DNA of 64,000 bases from an uncultured Geobacter sp. (GTDB lineage Bacteria; Desulfobacterota; Desulfuromonadia; Geobacterales; Geobacteraceae): NCBI GenBank assembly GCA_903925075.1, contig CAIYDQ010000225.1, forward strand, positions 1 to 64,000, read 5' to 3'. The position numbers and the translations under genes are program-made. Below, piece by piece: positions 25,694-38,957 of the stretch; the stretch's first letter is position 1; each line of letters opens with the position of its first letter. Under the pieces are notes generated by a model. It was given only the letters and a program-made list of their open reading frames with translations, was not told the origin of the DNA and ran no database searches.

Positions 25694-25708
25694 CGGCCGA
25701 ACGCAACA

Positions 25709-25734
25709 AGGGGCGGAGCAGGCTCCGCCCCTTG
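25709..25734. terminator. Hairpin between convergent genes
   Basis: AAGGGGCGGAGC and GCTCCGCCCCTT form a perfect 12-bp stem with a two-base loop between the convergent cbpA and PpiC genes. There is no long T run, so termination is likely but not certain. Confidence 0.5.
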
Positions 25735-25791
25735 CGGGGGATCTCGATATTTCTTTTCGGGGTTCCGGCAAGGCCGAAGCGATCCGATTGT

Positions 25792-26742
25792 CTATTTGAT
25801 GTCGATCACGGCCGAGGTGTGCAGTTCCTTGACCCACTGGTTGAAGCGATCGTCGGTCTTCTTCTTGTAGAGGATGTCTTCGATGGCGCCCTTCACCTCG
25901 TCGAACGGCTTGCCGGCGCTGGGCGACCTCTCCTCCAGTTTGATGATGTGCATGCCGGCCGGGCTCAACACAGGCGCGCTGATGTCGCCGTTCTTCATGC
26001 CGGCCACGGTTTCGCCGATCTCCGGCAGCATGTCCGCCTTCCTGAAGGTCCCCAGATCTCCGCCGTCCTTGGCGGCCGCGGCATCGGTGGAATATTTCCG
26101 GGCCAGCTCGGCGAAATCCTTCCCCTCGCGCGCCTCTTTCAAGACGCGGTTGGCCAGCGCCTCGGTGCGCGCCAGTTCCTCGGCTCCGCCCTTCTTGTCC
26201 ATCTTGAAGAAGATGTGCCTGGCCCGGAACTGCTCCTCCACGCCGTACTTGGCGCGGTTCTGGTCGTAGTAGTCCCGCATTTCGCGCTCGCTCACCTGCA
26301 CCTTGCCGCGCACCTCCTGGCTCATCAGTTTCAGGCGCTCCAACTGCTCCTTCATCTGGGTCTTGTACGCTTCGTAGCCGAGCCCCTGCCCGGCCAGGGC
26401 GGCCACCAGCGCCTCCTGGGTCAGGTTGTTCTGCTTCTTCACGTCCTCGATGGCGGAGCGCACCTCGTCCTCGCCCACCTTGACGTCCAGTTCGCGGATT
26501 TTCTGGTCGATCAGCTTCTTGTCCACCAGCCTGTTCAGCGCCTCCTTCCTGTCCACCTTCTCAGGGGAGGAGAGCCTCTCCAGCTCCTTTTGCAGTTGAA
26601 GGCACTCTTTGTCCAACTCCAGGGTGGTGATCAACTCCTCGTTCACGGTGGCGGCGATGCCGTCGATGGTTTGCGCGCAGGAGACGCTCGGGTGCAGCGC
26701 CAGCAGGGCCAGCAGGGTGATGCCGATCAGGATCTTTGCCAT
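25792..26742 (-). CDS. SurA-like periplasmic peptidyl-prolyl isomerase
   Basis: 316-residue secreted foldase. Residues 1-23 are a signal peptide ending VSCAQ. A SurA-type N-terminal chaperone domain (IDGIAATVNEELITTLEL onward) precedes one parvulin domain (about residues 180-280) with FRARHIFFKM, FAELARKYSTDA and GMHIIKLEER, and a short C-terminal helix. Such proteins help outer-membrane proteins fold. The ATG at 26740-26742 follows GAGACCC and begins the signal peptide. It is the third gene after mfd and the lipoprotein isomerase, an arrangement that recurs in Geobacter genomes to my knowledge. Confidence 0.88.
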   Translation of the reverse strand: MAKILIGITLLALLALHPSVSCAQTIDGIAATVNEELITTLELDKECLQLQKELERLSSPEKVDRKEALNRLVDKKLIDQKIRELDVKVGEDEVRSAIEDVKKQNNLTQEALVAALAGQGLGYEAYKTQMKEQLERLKLMSQEVRGKVQVSEREMRDYYDQNRAKYGVEEQFRARHIFFKMDKKGGAEELARTEALANRVLKEAREGKDFAELARKYSTDAAAAKDGGDLGTFRKADMLPEIGETVAGMKNGDISAPVLSPAGMHIIKLEERSPSAGKPFDEVKGAIEDILYKKKTDDRFNQWVKELHTSAVIDIK

Positions 26743-26827
26743 GGGTCTCTCAATTGCCGTGGAAGGCTTTGGTTGCAAAAAACGGCCGAGCTTGCGCCCG
26801 GCCGCCGGTGGTCGTCGTGAAAAGCCC

Positions 26828-27748
26828 TTAAGGCTTCTTCGCCTCTGCCGAGGCGGGCTTCGCCTCTTCCGGAGCCTTGTTCTTCAACTCCTTCAACTGA
26901 TCCTCTTTCATGGTGATCTTGGCGTCCTTCTTCAGGTCCTCCTTCAGTTTCTTGAAGGTCTCCTGCTGCTTCTCGGGAACGATGGCCGCCTTGATCTGGT
27001 CCTTCACCTCGTCGAAGCTGCGCACGCCCGCGGGGCGCTTGCCGGTCACCTTGATCAGGTGGTAGCCGAACCGGGTCTTGACGATCCCCGAGGTCTCGCC
27101 CTCCTTGAGGCCGAAGGCGACCTTCTCGAAGTCGGGGAGCATCGAGCCCTTGCCGAACCAGCCCAGATCCCCGCCCTTGGCGGCTGCACCGTCGATGGAG
27201 TGGCTCTTGGCCAGTTCCTCGAACTTGGCGCCTCCCTTCAACTGCTTCTCAACCTCTTTGGCCTCCGCCTCGCTCTTCATCAGGATGTGGCTGGCCCTGA
27301 TCTGGTCGCCGCTTTTGAACTTGTCCAGGTTCTTCTTGTAGAACTCCTGCAGCTCGGCGTCGCTGACGTTGGCGGATTCCTCCACCTTCTTGCGCAGGTA
27401 CGCCTCGACGATCACCCGCTTCTTCAACTCCTCAAGCTTGGCCGCCACCGCCTGGCTCTTGTCGATGCCGTCTTTTTGGGCCTGCTGCATGATCAACTCG
27501 CGCACCACCATGGTGTCGAGCATCTCCTTCTTCCCCTCCGGGGTTTCGGTCATCGGCTTCAGTTGGGGGGGGAGGCTCTCCAGCTCCTTGTAGAAATCGG
27601 CATCCGTGATGCTGACGCCATTGACCTCGGCGAGCACGACGCCCTTCTTGCCGTCCTCCTTCTTGGCCTCGCTTCCCTGCTGCTTGCAGCCGGTTGCGGC
27701 CACGCTAAGGGTCAGCGCGAGAACTATGGCGGTTTTCCTGAAATGCAC
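26828..27748 (-). CDS. Lipoprotein peptidyl-prolyl isomerase, PpiC/PrsA type
   Basis: 306-residue lipoprotein foldase. The lipobox is SVAATGCKQQ, with Cys21 as the lipidation site. A SurA/PrsA-like N-terminal region starts LAEVNGVSITDADF, and the parvulin domain (about residues 148-245) contains RASHILMKSEAEA, FEELAKSHSIDG and FGYHLIKVTGKRP. The C-terminus is Lys- and Glu-rich (APEEAKPASAEAKKP). It lies between mfd and the second isomerase on the same strand, with 56 and 85 bp gaps, so the three are probably cotranscribed. Likely role: folding of exported proteins, possibly multihaem cytochromes; that substrate is inference. Confidence 0.9.
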   Translation of the reverse strand: MHFRKTAIVLALTLSVAATGCKQQGSEAKKEDGKKGVVLAEVNGVSITDADFYKELESLPPQLKPMTETPEGKKEMLDTMVVRELIMQQAQKDGIDKSQAVAAKLEELKKRVIVEAYLRKKVEESANVSDAELQEFYKKNLDKFKSGDQIRASHILMKSEAEAKEVEKQLKGGAKFEELAKSHSIDGAAAKGGDLGWFGKGSMLPDFEKVAFGLKEGETSGIVKTRFGYHLIKVTGKRPAGVRSFDEVKDQIKAAIVPEKQQETFKKLKEDLKKDAKITMKEDQLKELKNKAPEEAKPASAEAKKP

Positions 27749-27804
27749 GGTAAGCTCCTTTTATCTATGGGTAAGTACCTTCCAATCCGGTAGACGCTAG
27801 CATA

Positions 27805-31296
<3,492 letters not shown>

Positions 31297-31548
31297 AGGG
31301 GGCAAGGATCAGGCCTCTTCTTGGCTCGGGCGGGGATGGCGGTGGCGCTCTCGCCGCAAGCATAGCAAAATCGCGGGCGATTATCCAGACGATAGCGGCG
31401 GAAAGTTCCGCGGGGCACTAAATAATGATAAAGAAAAAACGATTGCTGCCGAATAGACATCAAGTATCGGGAACAGTCCGCCGTCCGCGGGAAGCTCAGC
31501 CGGTATGGAAGTTCCTTGATCGCCGCGCAAAGCGGAAAAGGTGAACCC

Positions 31549-31890
31549 ATGAAAGATGACGAAATCCTCCACTGCGACGTGCTTAACTACTTCACCGCGG
31601 AGTTTCACGCGCTCCAGGAGCGCTTGAGGACCGGAGAACTGGACGACTACCGGGAGCGCGTGCTGGTCAGCCAGAAGATCGCCGAGGCGGTGCACCTGCT
31701 CTCCCCTTACGTGCGCAGCGACCCGCGGGCCCGGCACCTGGTGCGCAGCGCCGAAACGCTCAAGAAGGAACTCCTCTCGGTGCGCGACATCATCGTCAAG
31801 CAGCTCATGCAGCAAAAGGACCAGCGTTCGCTGTTGCAGGCCATCGTCAGGCGCAAGCGGGCCCTGACCAGCGACGGCCTCTCCAACTAA
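31549..31890 (+). CDS. Hypothetical helical protein
   Basis: 113-residue protein, largely alpha-helical and charged, with no membrane segment. It starts MKDDEILHCDVLNYFTAEF and ends RRKRALTSDGLSN. I do not recognise the family. The ATG at 31549 has AAAGGTGAACCC upstream, which decides the start over the open frame from 31516. It is divergent from mfd, with a 250 bp gap that must hold both promoters, and lies 108 bp before tRNA-Ser. Confidence 0.75.
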   Translation: MKDDEILHCDVLNYFTAEFHALQERLRTGELDDYRERVLVSQKIAEAVHLLSPYVRSDPRARHLVRSAETLKKELLSVRDIIVKQLMQQKDQRSLLQAIVRRKRALTSDGLSN

Positions 31891-31998
31891 AAGACGCCTC
31901 TCCCGCCCGCCACCCCCTCCGGCAGGGCGAGCGTTTTCTCCCCCTTGCAGAATTCGCTTTACAATTTTCGCGTCGTGTATTATATATCTCCATCTTGT

Positions 31999-32089
31999 GG
32001 AGAGATGTCCGAGTGGTTGAAGGAGCACGCCTGGAAAGCGTGTGTACGTTAATAGCGTACCGAGGGTTCGAATCCCTCTCTCTCCGCCA
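31999..32089 (+). tRNA. tRNA-Ser (anticodon GGA)
   Basis: 91-base class II tRNA: acceptor GGAGAGA paired with TCTCTCC, D arm GTCCGAGTGGTTGAAGGAGC, anticodon arm CACGC-CTGGAAA-GCGTG with anticodon GGA, long variable arm GTGTACGTTAATAGCGTACC, T arm GAGGGTTCGAATCCCTC, discriminator G and encoded CCA. Confidence 0.97.
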
Positions 32090-32130
32090 TATTTTTAAAA
32101 AACGTTTCCTTTGTTTCCTTGCGGATAGAC

Positions 32131-32236
32131 CTGATAGCTGGGTCCCGCGCAACGGAAGGTTACCAACCCCGTCAGGTCCGGAAGGAAGCAGCGGCAGTAA
32201 CCGCCACCGTGTGCCGCGGGGTAGCCCAGCTATCAG
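32131..32236 (+). ncRNA. ffs: 4.5S RNA (small signal recognition particle RNA)
   Basis: 106 bases folding as one long hairpin: CTGATAGCTGGG at the 5' end pairs with CCCAGCTATCAG at the 3' end. The universally conserved Ffh-binding tip GTCAGGTCCGGAAGGAAGCAG (domain IV, with the GGAA loop and AAGGAAGCAGC strand) is present at about 32172-32192. It partners Ffh in targeting nascent membrane proteins. It lies between tRNA-Ser and dnaX, a common place for ffs in bacteria. Confidence 0.95.
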
Positions 32237-32314
32237 CTCTTTCCGCAATCCCCCGAAGCGCCTTCCCCCCCACGCGACCGAACCCGTTAGACCGATGCCG
32301 AGAGGTGTGCCCCC

Positions 32315-34102
32315 TTGTCTTATCTCGTACTTGCCCGGAAATGGCGACCCCAGACCTTCAGCGACCTGGTTGGCCAGGAGCACGTCAGCCAGACCCTGAA
32401 AAACGCCATCGACGGCGGCCGGGTGGCGCACGCCTTCCTGTTCACCGGCGCCCGCGGCGTCGGCAAGACCAGCTCGGCGCGCATCCTGGCCAAGGCCCTG
32501 AATTGCGAGAGCGGACTGTCGGTGGAGCCGTGCAACGTCTGCTCGACCTGCCTGGAGATCACCGAGGGGAATTCGGTGGACGTCTTCGAGATCGACGGCG
32601 CCTCCAACACCGGGGTCGACGACATCCGGGAGCTGCGCGACAACATCAAGTACCTGCCGTCGCGCTCGCGCTACAAGATCTTCATCATCGACGAAGTGCA
32701 CATGCTCACCACCAACGCCTTCAACGCCCTGTTGAAGACGCTGGAGGAGCCTCCCCCCCACGTCAAGTTCATCTTCGCCACCACCGAGCCGCACAAGGTG
32801 CCGATCACCATCCTGTCGCGCTGCCAGCGCTTCGACTTCAAGAGGATCTCCCTGCCGCGCATCGTGGCGAGGCTGCGCCACATCGTCGACCGGGAAGAGG
32901 TGACGGTGAGCGACGAGGCGCTGGCCGTGGTGGCCCGCAAGGGGGACGGGAGCATGCGGGACGCCCTCTCCACCTTGGACCAGGTGCTGGCCTTTTGCGG
33001 CAACAACGTGCCCGATGCCGAGGTGGCGACGCTTCTGGGGGTCGTCGACCGTCGTCTGGTCATGGAGGCGTGCCGGGCCGCCCTGGCGGGCGAAGTGCGC
33101 GGCGTGCTGGAGATCGCCGCCCGGGTGGACGCCGTCGGCTACAGCATGCGCCAGTTCTGCCAGGAGTTGATCGGCGGCTTCAGGAGCATGCTGATCCTCA
33201 GGGCGGTCGGCGATCCGGGCGAGCTGCTGGAACTCTCCGAGGCGGAGCTGGCCGAGCTGGCGGCGCAGGGTGCTGGGCACTCCGTCGCCGATCTGCAGCG
33301 GCACCTGTCGCTATTGTTGAAGGCCGAAGCCGAGATCGCCCATGCCAGCTTTCCGCGTCTGATCCTGGAGATGGCGCTGATCAAGATGGCGACGCTGGCG
33401 CCCGCCCTCCCCGTGCAAGAGCTGCTGTCGAGGCTGGCGGCCTTGGAGGCGGAGCCGCGCTCCCCGCAGCGGGCGGCGTCCGCCCCGCAGCAAACGTCGT
33501 CCGGTCAGCAGCAAACGGCGTCCAGCCCGCAGCAAACGCGTCCCCAAGAGGCGCCCCCCCGGGAAACGCAGCCGGCGACGCGGGTCGCCCAGGATGCCGG
33601 CAACCTCGCCGCGCCCGGGGCGGTTACTCCCGCCGGGGTCGCGGGGGCCGCGTCAGGGCCGGCCAGTGCGGCGCCGGCGACCGACTGCGATGCCGGCGAT
33701 CTTTGGGGGAGCCTGGTGCGCTTCGTCAAGGGGAAAAAGCCGATGCTGGGGAGCGAGTTGGAGCAGCTTTACCCGGTCAAGGTGTCCAGGGAGCTGATGG
33801 AGATCGGCTGCCTGACCGGCTCCTATCAATTAAAGAGGATGCAGGACCCGGAGCAGTTGGCCGAGTTGAAGGGGCTGGCGCTCGCCCATTTCGGGGTGCC
33901 GACCGTGGTCAAGATCGTCGTGTTGAGCGAGGTCCCGTCCGGAGTCCCCCCGACGCTGTCGGAAAAAAAAACTCTTGAAGACGCCCAGCGCAAGGCCGAG
34001 CTGAGGCGCGCAGCCGAGGAGCACCCCCTGGTGGCGGCGGCGGTCGCCCTCTTCGACGGCGAGATCGCCGGAGTAAAAGAGCTCGGCAAGATCAAACCGT
34101 AG
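32315..34102 (+). CDS. dnaX: DNA polymerase III subunits gamma/tau
   Basis: 595-residue clamp-loader ATPase. It opens SYLVLARKWRPQTFSDLVGQEHV, has Walker A GARGVGKT (residues 45-52), the zinc module Cys64, Cys73, Cys76, Cys79, the DEVHMLTTNAFNALLKTLEEPP segment and the arginine-finger region SRCQRFDFK. A long Gln/Pro/Ala-rich linker (about 400-465) separates the AAA+ part from the tau C-terminus that would bind polymerase and helicase. The start appears to be TTG at 32315, preceded by AGAGGTG, as no ATG fits the conserved N-terminus. It heads the dnaX-ybaB-recR cluster, an order conserved in many bacteria. Confidence 0.95.
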   Translation: MSYLVLARKWRPQTFSDLVGQEHVSQTLKNAIDGGRVAHAFLFTGARGVGKTSSARILAKALNCESGLSVEPCNVCSTCLEITEGNSVDVFEIDGASNTGVDDIRELRDNIKYLPSRSRYKIFIIDEVHMLTTNAFNALLKTLEEPPPHVKFIFATTEPHKVPITILSRCQRFDFKRISLPRIVARLRHIVDREEVTVSDEALAVVARKGDGSMRDALSTLDQVLAFCGNNVPDAEVATLLGVVDRRLVMEACRAALAGEVRGVLEIAARVDAVGYSMRQFCQELIGGFRSMLILRAVGDPGELLELSEAELAELAAQGAGHSVADLQRHLSLLLKAEAEIAHASFPRLILEMALIKMATLAPALPVQELLSRLAALEAEPRSPQRAASAPQQTSSGQQQTASSPQQTRPQEAPPRETQPATRVAQDAGNLAAPGAVTPAGVAGAASGPASAAPATDCDAGDLWGSLVRFVKGKKPMLGSELEQLYPVKVSRELMEIGCLTGSYQLKRMQDPEQLAELKGLALAHFGVPTVVKIVVLSEVPSGVPPTLSEKKTLEDAQRKAELRRAAEEHPLVAAAVALFDGEIAGVKELGKIKP

Positions 34103-34182
34103 GTCGCGTAAATATGCAGGACCAGACACGCACAAATTAAAGTCCCAAATTAAGTCCCAATAAACGGCAAGCGGAGGAAAAG

Positions 34183-34497
34183 ATGTCGAAAGGTTTAGCG
34201 CAGATCATGAAACAAGCCCAGATGATGCAGCAGAAGATGGGCAAACTGCAGGAAGAGGCGGCGGAGCGCACGGCCGAGGTCACCACCGGCGGCGGAGCGG
34301 TAACGGTGGTTGTCAACGGCAAAAACCAGGTGCTGTCGCTGACCATCAAGAAGGAAGCGGTCGATCCGGAGGACGTCGAGATGCTGCAGGATCTGGTGCT
34401 GACCGCGGTCAACGAGGCGCTGAAAAAGGTGCACGCCGCCATGAGCGAAGAGATGAGCAAGATCACCGGCGGACTGAACATCCCCGGCCTCTTCTAG
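34183..34497 (+). CDS. ybaB: YbaB/EbfC nucleoid-associated protein
   Basis: 104-residue DNA-binding protein beginning [25 protein letters not shown], with the conserved core [26 protein letters not shown] and [17 protein letters not shown], and ending in the usual IPGLF. It forms dimers that bind DNA and is nearly always found with dnaX and recR, as here. The ATG at 34183 follows GGAGGAAAAG. Confidence 0.96.
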   Translation: MSKGLAQIMKQAQMMQQKMGKLQEEAAERTAEVTTGGGAVTVVVNGKNQVLSLTIKKEAVDPEDVEMLQDLVLTAVNEALKKVHAAMSEEMSKITGGLNIPGLF

Positions 34498-34636
34498 CGT
34501 AAAAACGGCCGCTGCGGCCGGGTGGCGCGGCGGCGGCGATCGACCGCCGCCGGGCTTAACTCATTAAAAGATCTGCCGTCAAATCTTTTTTTGGTTAAAA
34601 TAACCAGTAAAAAATTGTTTTATCCGCGGTGGGAAT

Positions 34637-35230
34637 ATGCTACATTTTTCGAACTCGCTGACCCGGCTGGTGGGCGAGTTGAAGAAATTGCCGGGCATCG
34701 GCGAGAAGACCGCGTTGCGACTTGCCTTTCAACTGCTCAAATCCCCCGGCAACATCGAGGCGCTCGCCGAAAGCCTGTTGCAGGTCAGGGAGCGGGTGCG
34801 CTTTTGCTCCGTCTGTTTCGCCATCACCGAGGACGATCCCTGCCGCATCTGCTCGGGCGAGCGCGAGCCCTCTGCGCTCTGCGTGGTGGAGGAGCCCCAG
34901 GACCTGCTGGCGATGGAGCGCAGCCGCGCTTTCCGGGGGCGTTACCACGTGCTGCAGGGGGCGCTCTCGCCGCTGAACGGGGTCACGCCCAAGGACCTGA
35001 AGATCGCGGAACTGATGCAGCGCCTGCAAGGGGGCGAGGTGCGCGAGGTGCTGATCGCCACCAACTTCAGCGTGGAGGGTGAGGCGACGGCGCTCTACCT
35101 GACCAAGCTGATCAAGCCGCTGGGCGTCAGGGTGACCCGACTGGCCCACGGCATACCGACCGGCTCCGACCTGGAGTATGTGGACGCCGCTACCGTGCAG
35201 CGGGCCGTGGAAGGGCGCTGCGAATTATGA
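34637..35230 (+). CDS. recR: Recombination protein RecR
   Basis: 197-residue protein that works with RecO and RecF to load RecA at gaps. It has the helix-hairpin-helix LKKLPGIGEKTALRLAFQLL, a C4 zinc finger CSVCFAITEDDPCRIC (about residues 56-71), the Toprim domain with LCVVEEPQDLLAME and TNFSVEGEATALYL, and the C-terminal VTRLAHGIPTGSDLEYVDAATV. The start ATG at 34637 is preceded by GGTGGGAAT. It is the last gene of the dnaX cluster and ends in a terminator. A 139 bp gap with two hairpins (34530-34554 and 34565-34592) separates it from ybaB. Confidence 0.96.
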   Translation: MLHFSNSLTRLVGELKKLPGIGEKTALRLAFQLLKSPGNIEALAESLLQVRERVRFCSVCFAITEDDPCRICSGEREPSALCVVEEPQDLLAMERSRAFRGRYHVLQGALSPLNGVTPKDLKIAELMQRLQGGEVREVLIATNFSVEGEATALYLTKLIKPLGVRVTRLAHGIPTGSDLEYVDAATVQRAVEGRCEL

Positions 35231-35236
35231 TCGCCT

Positions 35237-35266
35237 GCCGGCGTTGCCGCAAGCCGCCGGCTTTTT
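35237..35266 (+). terminator. Intrinsic terminator of recR
   Basis: GCCGGCG (35237-35243) pairs with CGCCGGC (35255-35261), followed by TTTTT. It lies seven bases past the stop codon. Confidence 0.75.
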
Positions 35267-35344
35267 CCGCATTGTTATTCGATTCGAGATAGTACGAGGC
35301 GTTTCCGAGCCTTACCGATTTTCAAAAACCAAGGAGGAAGTTCA

Positions 35345-38300
35345 ATGTCCCGCAGAATGGTAACCATCGACGGCAATACGGCAGCAGCACATGTGGCGCA
35401 CGCCACCAACGAGGTGATCGCCATCTATCCGATCACCCCTTCCTCCGTAATGGGGGAGATATCGGACGAGAAGAGCGCCAACGGCGAGAAAAACATCTGG
35501 GGGACCGTCCCCTCTGTTTCCGAGCTGCAGTCCGAGGGTGGCGCCTCCGGCGCAGTACACGGCGCGCTGCAGGCCGGCGCCCTGACCACCACCTTCACCG
35601 CCAGCCAGGGCCTCTTGCTGATGATCCCCAACATGTTCAAGATCGCCGGCGAGCTCACCTCGACGGTCTTCCACATCTCGGCCCGCGCCATCTCCGCCGC
35701 CGCGCTCAACATCTTCGGCGACCACTCGGACGTGATGGCGGCCCGCAGCACCGGCTGGGCCATGCTCTGCTCCAACAACGTGCAGGAGGTCATGGACTTC
35801 GCGCTGATCGCCCAGGCCGCCACCCTGCGCGCCCGCGTCCCCTTCATGCACTTCTTCGACGGCTTCAGGACCTCGCACGAGGTGCAGAAGGTCGAGGAAC
35901 TGACCTTCGACGACATGCGCGCCATGATCAACGACGATCTGGTGCAGGCGCACCGCGCCCGCGCACTCAACCCGGACCGCCCGGTGCTGCGCGGCTCCGC
36001 CCAGAACCCCGACGTCTACTTCCAGGGGCGTGAGACGGTGAACAGCTACTACCCGGCCGCCCTGAAGATCGTCCAGGAGGAGATGGACCGCTTCGCCGGC
36101 GTCGCCGGCCGCCAGTACTCGCTGGCCGAGTACGTCGGCGCGCCCGACGCGGAGCGCGTGGTGATCGTCATGGGGAGCGCCGCGGACACCATCGAAGAGA
36201 CCATCGAGACGCTGCTCGCCGCCGGCGAGAAGGTCGGCCTGTTGAAGGTCCGCCTGTTCAGGCCTTTCCCGGTCGACGCCATCGCCGCCGCCCTGCCGGC
36301 CAGCGTCAAGAAGATCGCCGTTCTCGACCGCACCAAGGAGCCGGGCTCCCTGGGCGAGCCGCTCTACCTCGACGTGAGGACCGCGATCGGCGAGGCGATG
36401 GCCGACGGCAAGTGCGCCTTCAAGGGATACCCGGTGATCGTCGGCGGCCGCTACGGCCTGGGCTCCAAGGAGTTCACCCCCGGCATGGCCAAGGGGGTCT
36501 ACGACAACCTGAAGCTCGACCGCCCCAAAAACCACTTCGTGATCGGCATCAAGGAAGACGTCTGCAACAGCTCGCTTGAATTCGACGCCGGTTTCGTCAA
36601 CCCCTCGGCCGGCACCTACGCCGCCATGTTCTACGGCCTGGGCTCCGACGGCACCGTCGGCGCCAACAAGAACTCCATCAAGATCATCGGCGAGCAGACC
36701 GACAACAACGTGCAGGCCTACTTCGTCTACGACTCCAAGAAGGCCGGCTCCGTCACCACCTCGCACCTGCGCTTCGGCAAGGGCGCGATCCGCTCCCCTT
36801 ACCTGATCGACCGGGCCGACTTCATCGCCTGCCACAACTTCTCCTTCCTGGAGAAGTACGACATGCTGAGCCGGGCCAAGGAGGGCGGCACCTTCCTGCT
36901 CTGCTCCCCGTTCGGCAAGGACCAGGTCTGGGACTCCATGCCGATCGAGGTGCAGCGGCAGTTGATCGCCAAGAAGCTCCGCTTCTACGTGATCGACGCC
37001 ATCTCCCTGGGCGAGGAACTGGGCTTGGGCGCCAGGATCAACGTGATCATGCAGACCGCCTTCTTCAAGATCTCCGACATCATGCCGCTGGAAACGGCGC
37101 TCGGCTCCATCAAGGACGCCATCAAGAAGAGCTACGGCAAGTCCGGCGAGAAGGTCGTCGAGATGAACAACAAGGCCGTGGACGAGGCGCTGGCGAACAT
37201 CTTCGAAGTCACGGTGCCGGCGACCGCCACCAGCGCCCTGAAGATGCCCCCCGTGGTCGGCTCCCACGCGCCCAAGTTCGTGCAGGAAGTGACCTCCATG
37301 CTGATCGCCGGCTACGGCGACGACGTGCCGGTCTCCATGCTCCCCGCCGACGGCACCTTCCCGACCGGCACTTCCCAGTACGAGAAGCGCAACATCGCGG
37401 TGGACATCCCGGTCTGGGACGAGGCGCTCTGCATCCAGTGCGGCATCTGCTCCTTCGTCTGCCCGCACGCCACCATCCGCATGAAGATCTACGACGCCGC
37501 CCAGCTCGCCGGCGCGCCGGCCACCTTCAAATCCGCCGACGCCCGCGGCAACGACTTCAAGGGCTTGAAGTGCACCGTGCAGTCGGCGCCCGAGGACTGC
37601 ACCGGCTGCGGCGCCTGCGTCGCCAACTGCCCGGCCAAGTCCAAGGAAGATCCCAAGCACAAGGCGATCAACATGCGCTTCCAGGCGCCGCTGCGCGCCC
37701 CCGAGGCAGCCAACTACGAATTCTTCCTCTCCATTCCGGACACCGATCCGAAACTGGTCAAGCTGGACACGCTGAAGGGAAGCCAGTTGGTGACCCCGCT
37801 GTTCGAATACTCCGGCGCCTGCGCCGGCTGCGGCGAGACCCCTTACCTGAAGCTCCTGTCGCAGCTCTTCGGGGACCGCGCCATGATCGCCAACGCCACC
37901 GGCTGCACCTCCATCTACGGCGGCAACCTCCCCACCACCCCGTGGGCCAAGAACAAGGACGGCCGCGGGCCGGCCTGGAGCAACTCGCTGTTCGAGGACA
38001 ACGCGGAATTCGGCTTCGGCATGAGGCTGGCGGTGGACAAGTTCAACCAGGCGGCTCTTGAGCTCTTGGACAAGCTGAACGACTGCGACTGCTCCGGCTG
38101 CGACTCGATCCAGGGGCTGATCCTGGACATCAAGGCGGCCGACCAGTCCGACCAGGCCGGCATCGAAGAGCAGCGCGCCCGCATCGTCAAGCTCAAGGAG
38201 GCGTTGGCCTCCTGCGAAGGCGCCGACGCCAAGCAACTCCTCTCCCTGGCCGACTACCTGGTTAAGAAGTCGGTCTGGATCGTCGGCGGCGACGGCTGGG

Positions 38301-38917
38301 CATACGACATCGGCTACGGCGGCCTGGACCACGTGATCGCCTCCGGCAAGAACGTCAACCTGCTGGTGCTCGACACCGAAGTCTACTCCAACACCGGCGG
38401 CCAGGCCTCCAAGTCCACCCCGATGGGCGCGGTGGCGCAGTTCGCCGCCGGCGGCAAGCCCCAGGCGAAGAAGGACCTGGCGATGATCGCCATGGCTTAC
38501 GGCAACGTCTACGTGGCCAAGGTGGCGCTCTCCAACCCGGCCCAGGTAGTGAAGGCGTTCATGGAGGCGGAAGCCTACGACGGACCGTCGCTGATCCTGG
38601 CCTACAGCCACTGCATCGCCCACGGCATCGACATGACCACCGCCGTGGAAGGGCAGAAGCGCGCGGTTGCCTGCGGCCACTGGCCGCTGGTCCGCTACAA
38701 CCCCACGCTGGCCGAGCAGGGCAAGAACCCGCTGCAGTTGGACAGCAAGGACCCGAGCATCACCCTCGAGGAGTACGCCTACGGCGAGAACCGCTACCGG
38801 GTGCTGAAGAAGAACAACCCCGAGGCCGCCGCCAGGTTGATGGCGCGCTCCACGGAGCTCACCGCCCGCCGCTTCGATCTCTACAAGAGAATGGCGGAGA
38901 TGAAGTACGAGGACTAA
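35345..38917 (+). CDS. nifJ: Pyruvate:ferredoxin (flavodoxin) oxidoreductase, single chain
   Basis: 1190-residue enzyme that interconverts pyruvate with acetyl-CoA, CO2 and reduced ferredoxin, central to anaerobic carbon flow. The fused domains run in the usual order: N-terminal thiamine/pyruvate domain (YPITPSSVMGE), transketolase-like domain II, gamma domain (VGANKNSIKIIGE), a two-cluster ferredoxin domain with CIQCGICSFVCPHA and CTGCGACVANCPAK, and the C-terminal TPP domain with the extra cluster cysteines (CAGCGETPYL) and GDGWAYDIGYGGLDHV and NTGGQASKSTP. Full length. The ATG at 35345 has AAGGAGGAAG upstream. It is monocistronic, with a strong terminator after the stop. Confidence 0.97.
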   Translation: MSRRMVTIDGNTAAAHVAHATNEVIAIYPITPSSVMGEISDEKSANGEKNIWGTVPSVSELQSEGGASGAVHGALQAGALTTTFTASQGLLLMIPNMFKIAGELTSTVFHISARAISAAALNIFGDHSDVMAARSTGWAMLCSNNVQEVMDFALIAQAATLRARVPFMHFFDGFRTSHEVQKVEELTFDDMRAMINDDLVQAHRARALNPDRPVLRGSAQNPDVYFQGRETVNSYYPAALKIVQEEMDRFAGVAGRQYSLAEYVGAPDAERVVIVMGSAADTIEETIETLLAAGEKVGLLKVRLFRPFPVDAIAAALPASVKKIAVLDRTKEPGSLGEPLYLDVRTAIGEAMADGKCAFKGYPVIVGGRYGLGSKEFTPGMAKGVYDNLKLDRPKNHFVIGIKEDVCNSSLEFDAGFVNPSAGTYAAMFYGLGSDGTVGANKNSIKIIGEQTDNNVQAYFVYDSKKAGSVTTSHLRFGKGAIRSPYLIDRADFIACHNFSFLEKYDMLSRAKEGGTFLLCSPFGKDQVWDSMPIEVQRQLIAKKLRFYVIDAISLGEELGLGARINVIMQTAFFKISDIMPLETALGSIKDAIKKSYGKSGEKVVEMNNKAVDEALANIFEVTVPATATSALKMPPVVGSHAPKFVQEVTSMLIAGYGDDVPVSMLPADGTFPTGTSQYEKRNIAVDIPVWDEALCIQCGICSFVCPHATIRMKIYDAAQLAGAPATFKSADARGNDFKGLKCTVQSAPEDCTGCGACVANCPAKSKEDPKHKAINMRFQAPLRAPEAANYEFFLSIPDTDPKLVKLDTLKGSQLVTPLFEYSGACAGCGETPYLKLLSQLFGDRAMIANATGCTSIYGGNLPTTPWAKNKDGRGPAWSNSLFEDNAEFGFGMRLAVDKFNQAALELLDKLNDCDCSGCDSIQGLILDIKAADQSDQAGIEEQRARIVKLKEALASCEGADAKQLLSLADYLVKKSVWIVGGDGWAYDIGYGGLDHVIASGKNVNLLVLDTEVYSNTGGQASKSTPMGAVAQFAAGGKPQAKKDLAMIAMAYGNVYVAKVALSNPAQVVKAFMEAEAYDGPSLILAYSHCIAHGIDMTTAVEGQKRAVACGHWPLVRYNPTLAEQGKNPLQLDSKDPSITLEEYAYGENRYRVLKKNNPEAAARLMARSTELTARRFDLYKRMAEMKYED

Positions 38918-38957
38918 AAAAGCGCCAGCTACGGCCGGCGCGGTTTGGCAGTTACAA

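Noticed and set aside
35342..38680. 1112-codon open frame opposite nifJ
   Set aside because: Antisense to a fully recognisable enzyme; rich in Gly, Val, Asp and Leu in a pattern set by codon bias. No motif.
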